From NCBI GenBank assembly GCA_944382705.1, contig CALWNE010000059.1, positions 1 to 35,575 on the forward strand: a DNA stretch of 35,575 bases. The letters run 5' to 3'. How positions within the stretch are numbered: the first letter of the stretch is position 1; each line of letters starts with the position of its first letter. The DNA comes from an uncultured Allofournierella sp. (GTDB lineage: Bacteria > Bacillota > Clostridia > Oscillospirales > Ruminococcaceae). The position numbers were made by a program, and so were the translations under genes. Below, piece by piece: positions 1 through 9,452 of the stretch. The notes under the pieces are model-generated. The model was not told the origin of the DNA, did not search any database, and saw nothing but the letters and a program-made list of their open reading frames with translations.

Positions 1-1026
1 AGACATATCCTTGATGGGTGTATCCAGAGTAAAGCCGTATTTATTGCCTAGGCCCTTGTAATACATTTCGCTGATAGAACCTTCTGCGTAATACCAGCCA
101 CTTGCCTTGATGGCACCCTGACGAATGGAAAGTTCTTTGTTTGGAATAATCAGTTCCGGATCCACCCGCATAAAAGTACCCAAACCAGTGCACCGTTCAC
201 AGGCGCCAAAGGGATTGTTAAAGCTGAACATTCGTGGTTCCAGCTCATCCACCGAGGTACCGTGATCTGGACAAGCGTAGCTCTGGCTGAACTGCATTTC
301 TTTCTGGCCGGGCACATCAATGGTAACCAGTCCGCCTGTGAGAGCCACCGCCGTTTCCAGCGAATCAGCCAGACGGCTTTGCACCGAATCGTTAATCACC
401 AAGCGGTCCACAACGATTTCCACCGTATGCTTTTTGTTTTTTTCCAGTGCGATATCCTCGTCCAAATCATAGAGATTTCCATCGATGCGCACACGAGCAT
501 AACCACCCCGCCGGGCTGCTTCCAATTCCTTTTGTTGAGTACCCTTGCGTCCACGCACCACAGGTGCCAGCACCTGAAATTTGGTACCCTGAGGGAGCTG
601 AAGGATAGCATCTACCATCTGGTCCACAGTTTGCTGACTGATTACTCTGCCACATACCGGACAATGAGGAATGCCGATTCTGGCATACAGCAGACGAAGA
701 TAGTCGTAAATTTCTGTTACCGTGCCTACCGTGGAGCGAGGATTTCGGTTTGTGGTTTTCTGGTCAATGGAAATAGCCGGAGAAAGACCTTGAATATCGT
801 CCACATCGGGTTTTTCCATCTGCCCTAGAAATTGTCGGGCGTAGCTGGATAAGCTTTCCATATAGCGCCGCTGTCCATCCGCATAGATAGTATCAAATGC
901 CAGACTGGATTTACCGCTGCCAGAAAGGCCGGTCATAACCACCAGCTTGTCCCTGGGAATGGTAAGGTCCACGCTTTTCAGATTATGCTCTCTGGCTCCT
1001 TTAATAATAATTTTATCGTTGTTCAA
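1..1026 (-). CDS. uvrA: UvrA, excinuclease ABC subunit A (N-terminal part, cut by window edge)
   Basis: Damage-recognition ATPase of UvrABC nucleotide excision repair; works in the cytoplasm as a dimer that loads UvrB onto DNA. About 342 N-terminal residues are present; the rest lies left of position 1. Visible are the opening segment KGAREHNLKSVD, the Walker A motif GLSGSGKSS, the family block RRYMESLSSYARQFLGQM, and the start of the insertion region with CPVCG. No ATG lies between the uvrB stop and the Walker A, so the start is taken as TTG at 1026. This TTG overlaps the uvrB stop codon by four bases (TTGA), which implies translational coupling. Last gene of a radC-uvrB-uvrA operon. The reading frame is clean across the window. 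Identity is near certain; the exact start is slightly less so. Confidence 0.96.
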   Translation of the reverse strand, partial: MNNDKIIIKGAREHNLKSVDLTIPRDKLVVMTGLSGSGKSSLAFDTIYADGQRRYMESLSSYARQFLGQMEKPDVDDIQGLSPAISIDQKTTNRNPRSTVGTVTEIYDYLRLLYARIGIPHCPVCGRVISQQTVDQMVDAILQLPQGTKFQVLAPVVRGRKGTQQKELEAARRGGYARVRIDGNLYDLDEDIALEKNKKHTVEIVVDRLVINDSVQSRLADSLETAVALTGGLVTIDVPGQKEMQFSQSYACPDHGTSVDELEPRMFSFNNPFGACERCTGLGTFMRVDPELIIPNKELSIRQGAIKASGWYYAEGSISEMYYKGLGNKYGFTLDTPIKDMS

Positions 1027-3035
1027 GCTTTGGTTCCTCCCTTGCGCTTCTTCTTGGTGGCAGGTTCCTCTTGGGGGTTTTCACCCCGCCGCAACTTGTC
1101 TATGCAATCCCGCAGAAATGCGGCATGCTCAAATTCCAACAATTTTGCGGCTTCCTTCATCTCTCGGGTCAAACGCTGAATCTTTTGTTCTCGCTCTGCT
1201 TTGCTCAGGCGCTTTGTTCCCAGTTTTTCGTTTTCCTTCCGGTCGCTGATTTCAATGCTTTCACGGATGCTTTTGCTTACGGTTTTAGGCACAATGCCAT
1301 GCGCCTCGTTGTAAGCCATCTGAATGCTGCGGCGCCGCTCCGTTTCTGTAATGGCTCGCTCCATACTGGGAGTTACTTCGTCCGCATACATAATTACAAT
1401 ACCATCCGCATTGCGTGCTGCACGGCCAATGGTCTGCACCAAACTGGTTTCACTGCGCAAAAAGCCTTCTTTATCTGCATCCAGAATGGCCACTAACGAA
1501 ACCTCTGGCAAGTCCAGTCCTTCACGCAGCAGGTTGATTCCCACAATCACATCAAGGTTGCCCACTCGCAGATCTCGAATCAGCTCCATTCGTTCAAATG
1601 TATCCACCTCATGGTGCATATACTTCACTTTGACACCGTGATCTGTGAGATATTCGGTTAAATCTTCTGCCATTTTCTTGGTAAGTGTTGTAACCAGCAC
1701 TCGTTCATTGCGGGCAGTACGCTGGTTGATTTCACCCAAAAGATCTTCGATTTGTCCCTCCACAGGCTTTACAATAATTTGTGGATCCAGCAATCCAGTT
1801 GGCCGAATCACCTGCTGCGCAATGCGTGTGCTGTGCTCTTTTTCGTATTCACCGGGCGTGGCGCTTACAAAGATGATTTGATTTAGTTTTTGTTCTACTT
1901 CCTCAAATTTCAGCGGGCGGTTATCAAAAGCGGAAGGAAGACGGAACCCAAAGTCTACCAGTGTCTTTTTGCGAGCATAGTCACCTCCGTACATAGCCCT
2001 TAATTGAGGCAGCATTACATGGCTTTCGTCCACAAATAGCAAAAAATCCTTGGGGAAATAATCCAGCAATGTGGTAGGCGTGGACCCCGGCGCACGGCCA
2101 GAGAGCACCGCCGAATAGTTTTCGATGCCTTTACACATACCCACTTCCTGAAGCATTTCCATGTCGTAATTGGTGCGCTGTGCAATGCGCTGTGCTTCCA
2201 ATAGCTTGCCCTGTTCGGTAAACCGCCGCACCTGCTGGTCCATCTCCTGCCGGATACTATTTAGTCCTGCATCCATTTTTTCTGGTGAAACGATGTAGTG
2301 ACTAGCCGGAAAAATGGCTACATGCTTAACAACATTTTTGCGCTCGCCTGTTAGAGGATTCATCTCACTGATTCGATCAATTTCATCCCCAAAGAACTCC
2401 ACTCGAATAGCCAGGTCATTGCTGTATGCCAGATTGATTTCTACTGTATCGCCCCGAACACGGAATTTGTTTCGCACAAAGTTCACATCGTTTCGTTCGT
2501 ACTGCAATTTCACCAGTTTGCGGCACAGCTCATCACGGTCCATCTGCATACCCGGCCGCAGACTAATCACCATACTGCGGTAATCAATAGGGTCACCCAA
2601 GCTGTAAATACAGGATACGCTAGCTACAATAATTACATCCCGCCGTTCCGACAAAGCCGCTGTGGCAGAATGGCGCAAACGATCGATTTCATCGTTGATG
2701 GCGCTGTCTTTTTCGATGTAGGTGTCTGTGGAGGGGATATAGGCTTCTGGCTGGTAATAGTCATAGTAAGATACAAAATACTCCACTGCGTTTTCCGGAA
2801 AAAACTCCCGGAACTCACTGCATAACTGTGCCGCAAGAGTTTTGTTGTGCGCCAGTACCAGCGTTGGCCGGTTCAGCTGAGCAATCACATTTGCTATGGT
2901 AAATGTTTTTCCGCTTCCTGTTACACCCAGCAGCGTTTGGGCGCGATCTCCGTTCTGAATCCCTTTCACCAGCTGAGCAATAGCCTGTGGCTGGTCGCCC
3001 ATAGGCTGAAACTGGGAATGTAATTTAAATTCCAT
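1023..3035 (-). CDS. uvrB: UvrB, excinuclease ABC subunit B
   Basis: Helicase-like subunit that verifies damage after UvrA and recruits UvrC for incision. 670 residues, the usual family length. Walker A GVTGSGKT is at residues 37-44. The DNA-clamping beta-hairpin follows (YYDYYQPEAYIPSTDTYIEK), then the DESHVMLPQ motif and helicase motifs VSATPGEYE and QTIGRAARN. The C-terminal UVR coiled coil that contacts UvrC lies in about the last 45 residues. A longer frame opens at a TTG at 3053. The ATG at 3035 is preferred because an AGGGAG Shine-Dalgarno lies just upstream and the protein then begins MEFKLHSQFQP, as in homologues. It lies 21 bases after radC and overlaps the uvrA start, so the three genes are probably one transcript. 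Confidence 0.97.
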   Translation of the reverse strand: MEFKLHSQFQPMGDQPQAIAQLVKGIQNGDRAQTLLGVTGSGKTFTIANVIAQLNRPTLVLAHNKTLAAQLCSEFREFFPENAVEYFVSYYDYYQPEAYIPSTDTYIEKDSAINDEIDRLRHSATAALSERRDVIIVASVSCIYSLGDPIDYRSMVISLRPGMQMDRDELCRKLVKLQYERNDVNFVRNKFRVRGDTVEINLAYSNDLAIRVEFFGDEIDRISEMNPLTGERKNVVKHVAIFPASHYIVSPEKMDAGLNSIRQEMDQQVRRFTEQGKLLEAQRIAQRTNYDMEMLQEVGMCKGIENYSAVLSGRAPGSTPTTLLDYFPKDFLLFVDESHVMLPQLRAMYGGDYARKKTLVDFGFRLPSAFDNRPLKFEEVEQKLNQIIFVSATPGEYEKEHSTRIAQQVIRPTGLLDPQIIVKPVEGQIEDLLGEINQRTARNERVLVTTLTKKMAEDLTEYLTDHGVKVKYMHHEVDTFERMELIRDLRVGNLDVIVGINLLREGLDLPEVSLVAILDADKEGFLRSETSLVQTIGRAARNADGIVIMYADEVTPSMERAITETERRRSIQMAYNEAHGIVPKTVSKSIRESIEISDRKENEKLGTKRLSKAEREQKIQRLTREMKEAAKLLEFEHAAFLRDCIDKLRRGENPQEEPATKKKRKGGTKA

Positions 3036-3056
3036 AACACTCTCCCTTCCCAATCA

Positions 3057-3749
3057 TCAAAATGTAGCCTGAAATCGATCGCTCATGCGCATGGATACAT
3101 AACCATCTGGCGCTACTACCACATGGTCCAACAATGTAAGGCCTAATGTCTTTAGTTTCTCGCTGATTTGGCGAGTCAGAATAATATCCTCCTTGGAGGG
3201 CAGCGCAAACCCTGCCGGGTGATTGTGCGCCAGCACCAACTGGGTTGCGCCCAGAGTGAGCATACGACTGGTGAGCATATTGATAAATACAGTAGAAGCA
3301 TTTATGGTTCCTTCAAAACATTTTTCTGTTTTCAGGATGTGATTGCGGTTATCCATATATACTGCATACACTACTTCAACTTTTGCTCCAAACAACAGCG
3401 ATTCCATATAATCGCCCAGTTCCTGCAAACTTTTTATGGTGCGGGCTGGCTTTGTTTTAACCATGCGGTAGTAACGATCTGCCGGCAGAAGCATGGCTAT
3501 CAGCCGAGCAGCCGCCGGGCCTATGCCATCCACCTTTATTAATTCCCGCTCACTGGCCTCCATTACCCGGTCAACGCTGCCAAAGTGATCCAACAAACGA
3601 TGGGCCAGTGGGTTCACATCTTTACGGGGAATTGCGTGAAACAAAATATATTCCAATACCTCATGGTCAGAAAATCCATCAAATCCGTTTTCCTGAAATC
3701 GCTTACGCATTCGCTCCCGGTGATTTGCATGAATGCTCTGCTCTGCCAT
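3057..3749 (-). CDS. radC: RadC/YicR family JAB-domain protein
   Basis: RadC-family protein with a helix-hairpin-helix (around VDGIGPAAA) followed by a JAB1/MPN metalloprotease-like domain. The JAMM signature is present near residue 175: H-N-H, then ten residues, then D (HNHPAGFALPSKED). The segment that is normally HPREVF in this family reads FINMLTS here, so it is a divergent copy. Despite the old name, a direct role in DNA repair is unproven for the family. Two ATG codons lie two codons apart. The second (3749) is chosen because the AGAGAGGG site abuts the first ATG but is six bases from the second. 230 residues. First gene of the radC-uvrB-uvrA run; a divergent promoter region lies upstream. 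Confidence 0.92.
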   Translation of the reverse strand: MAEQSIHANHRERMRKRFQENGFDGFSDHEVLEYILFHAIPRKDVNPLAHRLLDHFGSVDRVMEASERELIKVDGIGPAAARLIAMLLPADRYYRMVKTKPARTIKSLQELGDYMESLLFGAKVEVVYAVYMDNRNHILKTEKCFEGTINASTVFINMLTSRMLTLGATQLVLAHNHPAGFALPSKEDIILTRQISEKLKTLGLTLLDHVVVAPDGYVSMRMSDRFQATF

Positions 3750-3776
3750 ACGCATCCCTCTCTTTGTTGATTATGC

Positions 3777-3805
3777 TTTACCTTTGTTTTGTTTTATTAT
3801 ATACT
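3777..3805 (+). promoter_or_regulatory. Candidate promoter of the RluA-family gene
   Basis: TTTACC (3777-3782), 17 bases, TATACT (3800-3805), about 35 bases before the ATG at 3841. It sits face-to-face with the radC promoter in a T-rich divergent region. Confidence 0.5.
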
Positions 3806-3824
3806 ATTTTCATTGAATTTGAAA
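3796..3824 (-). promoter_or_regulatory. Candidate promoter of the radC-uvrB-uvrA operon
   Basis: Read on the minus strand: TTTCAA (3819-3824), 17 bases, TATAAT (3796-3801). The -10 is perfect and the -35 is weak. It overlaps the plus-strand promoter for the pseudouridine synthase, so the two transcripts may compete for polymerase. No LexA/DinR-type operator was recognised here. Confidence 0.5.
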
Positions 3825-3840
3825 GAGAGGGCTCTTTTTT

Positions 3841-4815
3841 ATGAAAACCTTTACCGCTGGCGCCAATGATGACGGTGTTCGTCTGTCTCGTTTTGTCCAA
3901 AATGTTACCCGTGGTATGCCAAACAGCCTGCTGTACAAAAGCTTTCGTAACAAGCGCATTAAGGTAAATGGCAAAAAAGCTGCCCCCGAGTATCGTATTC
4001 AGCAGGGCGATGTTCTGGAATTATACATTAACGATGAGTTTTTCTCCGCTGAACCTGCTCGTCCGCAGTTAAAAACCAGCAAATCCATTCCTCTCACTGT
4101 TGTGTACGAAGATGAAAACCTGGCCATACTTTATAAACCGGCTCATCTGCTGTGTCATTCCGACCGTACCGGCGACCCGAATCTCATCGATGCCTTCATG
4201 ATGTATCTGCAAAGCAACGGCAGCTATAATCCATCCCAGGAACACACCTTCACACCGGCTTTGTGCAATCGGCTAGACCGTGGTACCGAAGGACTGATTG
4301 TTGCCGCTAAAAACTATGCTGCACTGCGAGATATGAACGAAATCATTCGCACAGACCTTGTGTGCAAGGAATACCTGACCATCACCTTTGGCAAGCCCGC
4401 AGCAGGAGTACACACTGCTTGGCTTCAGCACAATGAGCAAACCAACAAGGTCAAGGTGCAAGCATCTGCTGCTCCTGGATTTAAGGAAATCATCACTCAG
4501 GTCATTCCGGAAAAAGTGATTGGCCCCTTTACCCTTTGTCGCATAGGTCTCATTACAGGCCGAACCCACCAAATTCGTGCCCACCTGGCCTTTTTGGGTG
4601 CTCCCGTTTTGGGTGATATCAAGTACGGCAATCGAAAGTGGAACGAAAAAACAGGATTCAAAACGCAAGCTCTTTGTGCAGTAAAACTCACCTTTAAAGA
4701 CATCCCCGCCGAAAACACTCTGCACTATCTTTCCCGCCGGGTAATCGAGCTGGAACAGCCGCAAATCTTGCAATCCTTTGCCGAATTGGACAAGCATTCC
4801 CCAAATCGCAAATAA
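3841..4815 (+). CDS. RluA/RluD-family 23S rRNA pseudouridine synthase
   Basis: Isomerises specific uridines in ribosomal RNA to pseudouridine. 324 residues, normal for the RluC/RluD branch. An S4-like RNA-binding domain lies at residues ~12-70 (VRLSRFV through KRIKVNGKKA). The catalytic domain begins ~90 (VVYEDENLAILYKPAHLLCH). The catalytic aspartate is D146 in RLDRGTEGL; the family consensus is RLDRxTSG, so T-E-G is a mild variant. The substrate-binding block GRTHQIRAHLAFLGAPVLGDIKYG is intact. ATG at 3841 is preceded by GAGAGG about ten bases away. It stands alone between a divergent promoter and a strong terminator. The modified position cannot be assigned from sequence. Confidence 0.93.
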   Translation: MKTFTAGANDDGVRLSRFVQNVTRGMPNSLLYKSFRNKRIKVNGKKAAPEYRIQQGDVLELYINDEFFSAEPARPQLKTSKSIPLTVVYEDENLAILYKPAHLLCHSDRTGDPNLIDAFMMYLQSNGSYNPSQEHTFTPALCNRLDRGTEGLIVAAKNYAALRDMNEIIRTDLVCKEYLTITFGKPAAGVHTAWLQHNEQTNKVKVQASAAPGFKEIITQVIPEKVIGPFTLCRIGLITGRTHQIRAHLAFLGAPVLGDIKYGNRKWNEKTGFKTQALCAVKLTFKDIPAENTLHYLSRRVIELEQPQILQSFAELDKHSPNRK

Positions 4816-4821
4816 CTAGAC

Positions 4822-4860
4822 AAAACAGCCTTCACAGAATCTATCTGTGAAGGCTGTTTT
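4822..4860. terminator. Bidirectional intrinsic terminator
   Basis: Perfect 17-bp stem (4822-4838 with 4844-4860) around a five-base loop. A-tract on one side and T-tract on the other, so it works in both directions. It separates the converging pseudouridine synthase and polC. Confidence 0.93.
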
Positions 4861-4903
4861 CTTTGATTTATGGGCTGCATGCAAACTGCTTTCAAGGTAT
4901 GGT

Positions 4904-7900
4904 TCAGAAAAAGGACACCTGACTTGTATCAGGCAAACCACCCAATGCACCCACATTTTTTAGATTTTCCATTACTGTACTGGATACGCCTGTTGCCTGC
5001 TGCAATTCTTCAATCGAAAGGTATTCCTGGCCATTAATTGTAGCTCGCTCCAAGGCAACAGCAGCAGACTCACCCACACCCTTTAAGGCAGAAAAGGGCA
5101 GCCGAACCTTACCATCCTCTACAACATACTTACTGGCTCGGCTTTTGCCCAGTTCAATGGGCAAAAACTCGTATCCTCGAGCCAGCATTTCGTTTACCAA
5201 CTGCAAAGATACCTGAATATCTTCATCCTTGGCTTTCTTTTCCTCTTTCAGGCGGGCAGAAACTTCCTTCAGATGCTGTTGCGCCACCTTTGTGCCACCC
5301 ACTGCTGCTTCATAGTCAATATCATCGCCTCGTACTGTAAAGTAGGTGGCATAAAAAGCCTGTGGATGGTACACCTTAAACCACATTAAGCGGATTGCTG
5401 CAATCAGATAGGCCACAGCGTGTGCCTTTGGGAACATATACTTGATTTTTCGGCAGGAATCCATGTACCAATCCGGAACGCCGCACTGCCGCATTGTTTC
5501 CTCTGCTCCCGGCGGAAACCCTGCCTTGGCTACTTTACCCTTTCGAGTAAGCTCCATAATGTTGAAGGCCAGCTTGGGCTCCAAACCCTTGTGCATAAGA
5601 TAGGTCATAATACTATCACGACAGCCAATCACATCGGAGATTGTGCACACTCCATCCCGAATCAAATCCTGTGCGTTACCATTCCAAACATCGGTACCAT
5701 GAGAAAGACCAGAAATCTGAGTCAGGTCGCTAAAATTCTTGGGCTGCGCTTCAATTAACATCTGGCGCACAAAGGGTGTTCCCAGTTCTGGAATGCCGAA
5801 TGTGCCGGTTTGGCTATCAATCTGTTCCGGGGTAACCCCTAACGCTTCGGTGGACACCAAAAGACTGATTACTTTTGTATCGTTCATAGGTACCTTTTCC
5901 ATGGGAATACCAGTCATATCTTCCAGATACTTATACATGGTCGGTACATCGTGGCCCAGTTCATCCAGTTTTAGCAGCGTATCGTGCAGATATTTAAACT
6001 CGAAGTGGGTAGTGAGCACGCCTTTTTCTTTATCATCCGCCGGATGCTGGATAGGGCAAAAATCCTGTATCTCGTGCACATCCGGCACAACCACCATTCC
6101 GCCAGGGTGCTGGCCTGTGGTCCGCTTTACGCCGGTACACCCCTGAGTAAGCCGGTTTTCCTCGGCACGGTTCACGGTGCGTGAGCGTTCTTCCAGATAC
6201 TTTTTAACATAACCGTACGCCGTTTTATCCTGCAACCCAGATACGGTACCGGCCTTAAACACAAACTCTTTGCCAAAGAGTTCTTCGGTGTACCGATGCA
6301 CAAAGCTCTGGTATTCGCCCGAAAAGTTCAAGTCGATATCTGGCTCTTTATCTCCATCAAACCCCAAAAAGGTTTCAAACGGAATATCGTGACCATCCAC
6401 TAACAACTTAGTGCCGCAACGGGGGCAATTCTTATCTGGAAGGTCAAATCCGTCGCCCACACTTCCATCGGTAATGAATTCGCTGTATTTGCATTCTGGG
6501 CACAGGTAATGCGGCGGCAAACTATTCACCTCGGAAATTCCAGAAAAGTGTGCAACGGCGGAAGAGCCAACAGAACCTCGACTGCCCACCTGGTAACCAT
6601 TCTGGTTGGAAAAGGCCACCAGTTTTACAGCAATTACATACAGCACAGCAAATCCATGGCCACAGATAGAATCCAACTCTCTCTGTAAACGCTTTTCCAC
6701 AAGTTCCGGCAATGGATCTCCGTAGCGTCGCTTGGCCGTACTCCATGTTGCCTCTCGCAGCTGCTCCTCTGCACCCTCAATGGAAGGTGGAAAGGTGCCT
6801 TTTGGTATCGCTCTCACTCCTCCATCCACCATATCTGCTATCTTGTTGGGGTTTGTTACTACAATTTCAAAAGCCTTCTCCGGTGGGAGATAGTTGAACT
6901 GGTTCAGCATATCCTCGGTGGTTCGATAATACAAAGGCGGCTGATGATCTGCATCCCTAAAGCCATTGCCTGCTTGAAGCACTGTGCGATAGATGGCATC
7001 TTCCGGGTCCTGAAAATGAACATCGCCCGTAGCAACCACAGGCTTGTGGAGGGCCTCTCCCACACGAATAATCGTCCGGTTAAACTCCTGAATCTTTTCC
7101 ATGGAATCTACCAGATTCTGCCGGAACATATATTCATTGTTGCCCAGAGGCTGAACCTCCAAAAAGTCGTAGTACTCTGCAATTTGGCAGAGCTTTTCAA
7201 AACTTCTGCCTTCCACTACCGCCCTGTAAAGTTCTCCTGCTTCGCAGGCACTGCCAACCAAAAGCCCCTCTCTGTATTTATTCAGAATGCTGCGAGGAAC
7301 CCTAGGCTTTTTAAAAAAGTAATTCACATGGGCTTCGCTGATAATTTTATAAAGATTTTTCAGACCCATCTGGTTACGCACCAGCAAAATCAGGTGGTTG
7401 TACTTCTTTTTAACCACCTCCTTGTTGCCTCCGCCTAAGCCAATATTGATTTCTTCCAGGCTTGTAACCTGCTTTTCTTCCAGCGTTACAAGCATTTTGC
7501 AAAAAATCTTGGCCAGAGCCATGGCATCGTCCACCGCCCGGTGATGATTGAAAGGCTCAATTTCCAGATAGTCATTGATGGTATTCAGTTTGTAATTCCG
7601 CAAACCGGGATATAAATTCTGCGCCATAGGCAGCGTGTCGATGTATGCATTTTCCAATGCAATACCTGCCCTGTCTGCCGCTGCATACATAAAGCGCATA
7701 TCAAACTTGTGGGCATTATGCGCCACTAACACACGACCATTTGCAAACTGAGCAAACTGTCGAATGGCTTGGTCTGGCGAAGGTGCATCCGCTACCATGC
7801 TGTCGGTAATGCCGGTTAGCTCCACAATTTTAGGCGGAATTGGCTTGCCTGGATTGACAAAGGTATTGAATGTATCCGTGATTTGCCCGTTTTCCACTAC

Positions 7901-9190
7901 CACGGCACCAATTTCGGTAAGAAATTCGGTATTGGGGTCCAAGCCGGTAGTTTCGGTATCATATACCACAAAGCTGCCGCTCATGGGCCCGCTGGCCTCG
8001 CCATACAGCACCGGAATCATGTCATCCACAAAATACGCTTCTACGCCATAGATTAATTTGAAATCCGGGTCTTCTTTACGGATGGCATCCGCAGCCAGCA
8101 TGGCTTCTGGAAACCCCTGTACCACACCATGGTCGGTAATTGCAATGGCCTTGTGACCCATTCTGTGTGCGGTGCGCACAATCTCGCCCGGGTCACAGAA
8201 CCCGTCCATGCTGCTAAGCTTGGTATGCAGATGCAGCTCCACCCGCTTTTGAGGGGCATTGTCCTGCCGTTTGCGTCGCTCTACCTGCAACACATCGTAG
8301 GGATATACCACATAATCGTGCTCATATTTATCGTAAGCACATTCACCCTTCAGTACGAGGGTACTTCCTTTTTTTAGCTCTTCCCATTTACTGAAATCCT
8401 CTCCTTCACGGCTGCGAAGTTTCAGATTGATGGAACCTGTATAGTCCGTAATGGAGATGATATAGCTTTTTTGGTAGTTGCCTTTTACCTCAACAGCAAA
8501 TACATCCCCCCAGATCATCACCCGACCACCGTCGCCGCCCAGCTCCTTGAGAGGTGTCAAGTCAGCAGGTTTGAAGTTTTTGCCGTGAAGCAGCTTAACA
8601 GGTTTATCGGTCAAATCCAAGCCCGGTATCTTGATAGGCGGCAAACCCTTCTTTTCCTCAAACTTAACCGCCGGGACCTTTTTCAGAACCTTCTTTTCCC
8701 ACTCTGCCGGAGAGATGGTTTTTTCGGTCTGCTCCAAAATCACCTGGGGCTCCGCTCCGGTACGCTGGGCAATTTTTTGAGCCAAACACGATGGAAAATT
8801 TACTTCTTCCAGAATTTTTTTGCCCACTTTTACCCCGATTTGTATCGATAAACCATCCACCCGGATCGATGCATGGTCCAGAAACCCATTAACCGGTAAG
8901 TCCTCATCCCTCAGTTCTTCAATCATACGGCGGATGCTTTCTTCGGTTATATTTTCGTATGGAAAGTAGTTGCAGATTTCCACCTGAAACCCATCAAATA
9001 CCGGTTTCAGAGAAACACAGAGCCGTTCACACAGTTCTTTTGGGATAGGAATACCGCTGCGCAATCCTATTTTAATTTTTCGGCTGAGGCGCAGCATCTC
9101 AATCTGCTCCACCAACACGCCGGCAAAATAATGAGAAAAAGTTTGGTCCGCAGTAAATTGAGGCCAAAGCTGAGTTACAAAAGGTTTCAA
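4904..9190 (-). CDS. polC: DNA polymerase III alpha subunit PolC, Gram-positive type
   Basis: Main replicative DNA polymerase of Firmicutes, with its own 3'-5' proofreading exonuclease. 1428 residues, normal length. Order: N-terminal domain (~1-200), OB fold (~215-310), PHP domain from ~316 (ELHLHTKLSSMDG, ITDHG). The DEDD exonuclease is inserted in the PHP domain at ~408 (VVYDTETTGLDP) and carries the late motif HHRAVDDAMA. Then a zinc-binding CPEC/CPRC pair near 900 and the polymerase palm motif PDIDLNFSGEYQ near 950. The C-terminal helix-hairpin-helix includes LKGVGESAA. Start is TTG at 9190, fixed by AAGGAG seven bases upstream; no in-frame ATG is better placed. Single-gene transcript with a good promoter at 9282-9310 and a shared terminator downstream. 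Confidence 0.98.
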   Translation of the reverse strand: MKPFVTQLWPQFTADQTFSHYFAGVLVEQIEMLRLSRKIKIGLRSGIPIPKELCERLCVSLKPVFDGFQVEICNYFPYENITEESIRRMIEELRDEDLPVNGFLDHASIRVDGLSIQIGVKVGKKILEEVNFPSCLAQKIAQRTGAEPQVILEQTEKTISPAEWEKKVLKKVPAVKFEEKKGLPPIKIPGLDLTDKPVKLLHGKNFKPADLTPLKELGGDGGRVMIWGDVFAVEVKGNYQKSYIISITDYTGSINLKLRSREGEDFSKWEELKKGSTLVLKGECAYDKYEHDYVVYPYDVLQVERRKRQDNAPQKRVELHLHTKLSSMDGFCDPGEIVRTAHRMGHKAIAITDHGVVQGFPEAMLAADAIRKEDPDFKLIYGVEAYFVDDMIPVLYGEASGPMSGSFVVYDTETTGLDPNTEFLTEIGAVVVENGQITDTFNTFVNPGKPIPPKIVELTGITDSMVADAPSPDQAIRQFAQFANGRVLVAHNAHKFDMRFMYAAADRAGIALENAYIDTLPMAQNLYPGLRNYKLNTINDYLEIEPFNHHRAVDDAMALAKIFCKMLVTLEEKQVTSLEEINIGLGGGNKEVVKKKYNHLILLVRNQMGLKNLYKIISEAHVNYFFKKPRVPRSILNKYREGLLVGSACEAGELYRAVVEGRSFEKLCQIAEYYDFLEVQPLGNNEYMFRQNLVDSMEKIQEFNRTIIRVGEALHKPVVATGDVHFQDPEDAIYRTVLQAGNGFRDADHQPPLYYRTTEDMLNQFNYLPPEKAFEIVVTNPNKIADMVDGGVRAIPKGTFPPSIEGAEEQLREATWSTAKRRYGDPLPELVEKRLQRELDSICGHGFAVLYVIAVKLVAFSNQNGYQVGSRGSVGSSAVAHFSGISEVNSLPPHYLCPECKYSEFITDGSVGDGFDLPDKNCPRCGTKLLVDGHDIPFETFLGFDGDKEPDIDLNFSGEYQSFVHRYTEELFGKEFVFKAGTVSGLQDKTAYGYVKKYLEERSRTVNRAEENRLTQGCTGVKRTTGQHPGGMVVVPDVHEIQDFCPIQHPADDKEKGVLTTHFEFKYLHDTLLKLDELGHDVPTMYKYLEDMTGIPMEKVPMNDTKVISLLVSTEALGVTPEQIDSQTGTFGIPELGTPFVRQMLIEAQPKNFSDLTQISGLSHGTDVWNGNAQDLIRDGVCTISDVIGCRDSIMTYLMHKGLEPKLAFNIMELTRKGKVAKAGFPPGAEETMRQCGVPDWYMDSCRKIKYMFPKAHAVAYLIAAIRLMWFKVYHPQAFYATYFTVRGDDIDYEAAVGGTKVAQQHLKEVSARLKEEKKAKDEDIQVSLQLVNEMLARGYEFLPIELGKSRASKYVVEDGKVRLPFSALKGVGESAAVALERATINGQEYLSIEELQQATGVSSTVMENLKNVGALGGLPDTSQVSFF

Positions 9191-9281
9191 AGTGGTTCTC
9201 CTTTGCTATTTCCCAACAAATAAGTTGCCCACAAAACACCCTTGGGCACCTTGCAGGCAACAGACTAAAGTTTCTGGTTTT

Positions 9282-9310
9282 ATTCTACCATTATGGATTA
9301 TGAAATGCAA
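9282..9310 (-). promoter_or_regulatory. Promoter of polC
   Basis: On the minus strand: TTGCAT (9305-9310), 17 bases, TAGAAT (9282-9287). The leader to the TTG start is about 85 bases. It includes a short inverted repeat, GTTGCC (9224-9229) with GGCAAC (9256-9261), of unknown meaning. Confidence 0.7.
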
Positions 9311-9382
9311 TTCCTGCAATGCTTTCGCAGATACATCTTTAACCACACATGGGTTGGAGTAAAGGTTGCATCATAATAAAAA

Positions 9383-9420
9383 GCAGGAGCACGCCCCTTA
9401 GCATAAGGGGTTGCTCCTGC
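9383..9420 (-). terminator. Intrinsic terminator of the EAL-domain gene
   Basis: Stem GCAGGAGC (9383-9390) with GCTCCTGC (9413-9420), extended by an inner CCCCTTA/TAAGGGG. On the minus strand it is followed by a T-run (positions 9382 downward). It lies 33 bases after the EAL gene. Confidence 0.9.
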
Positions 9421-9452
9421 CCAAAATCACCAAATCACTTAAAATTCAAACA

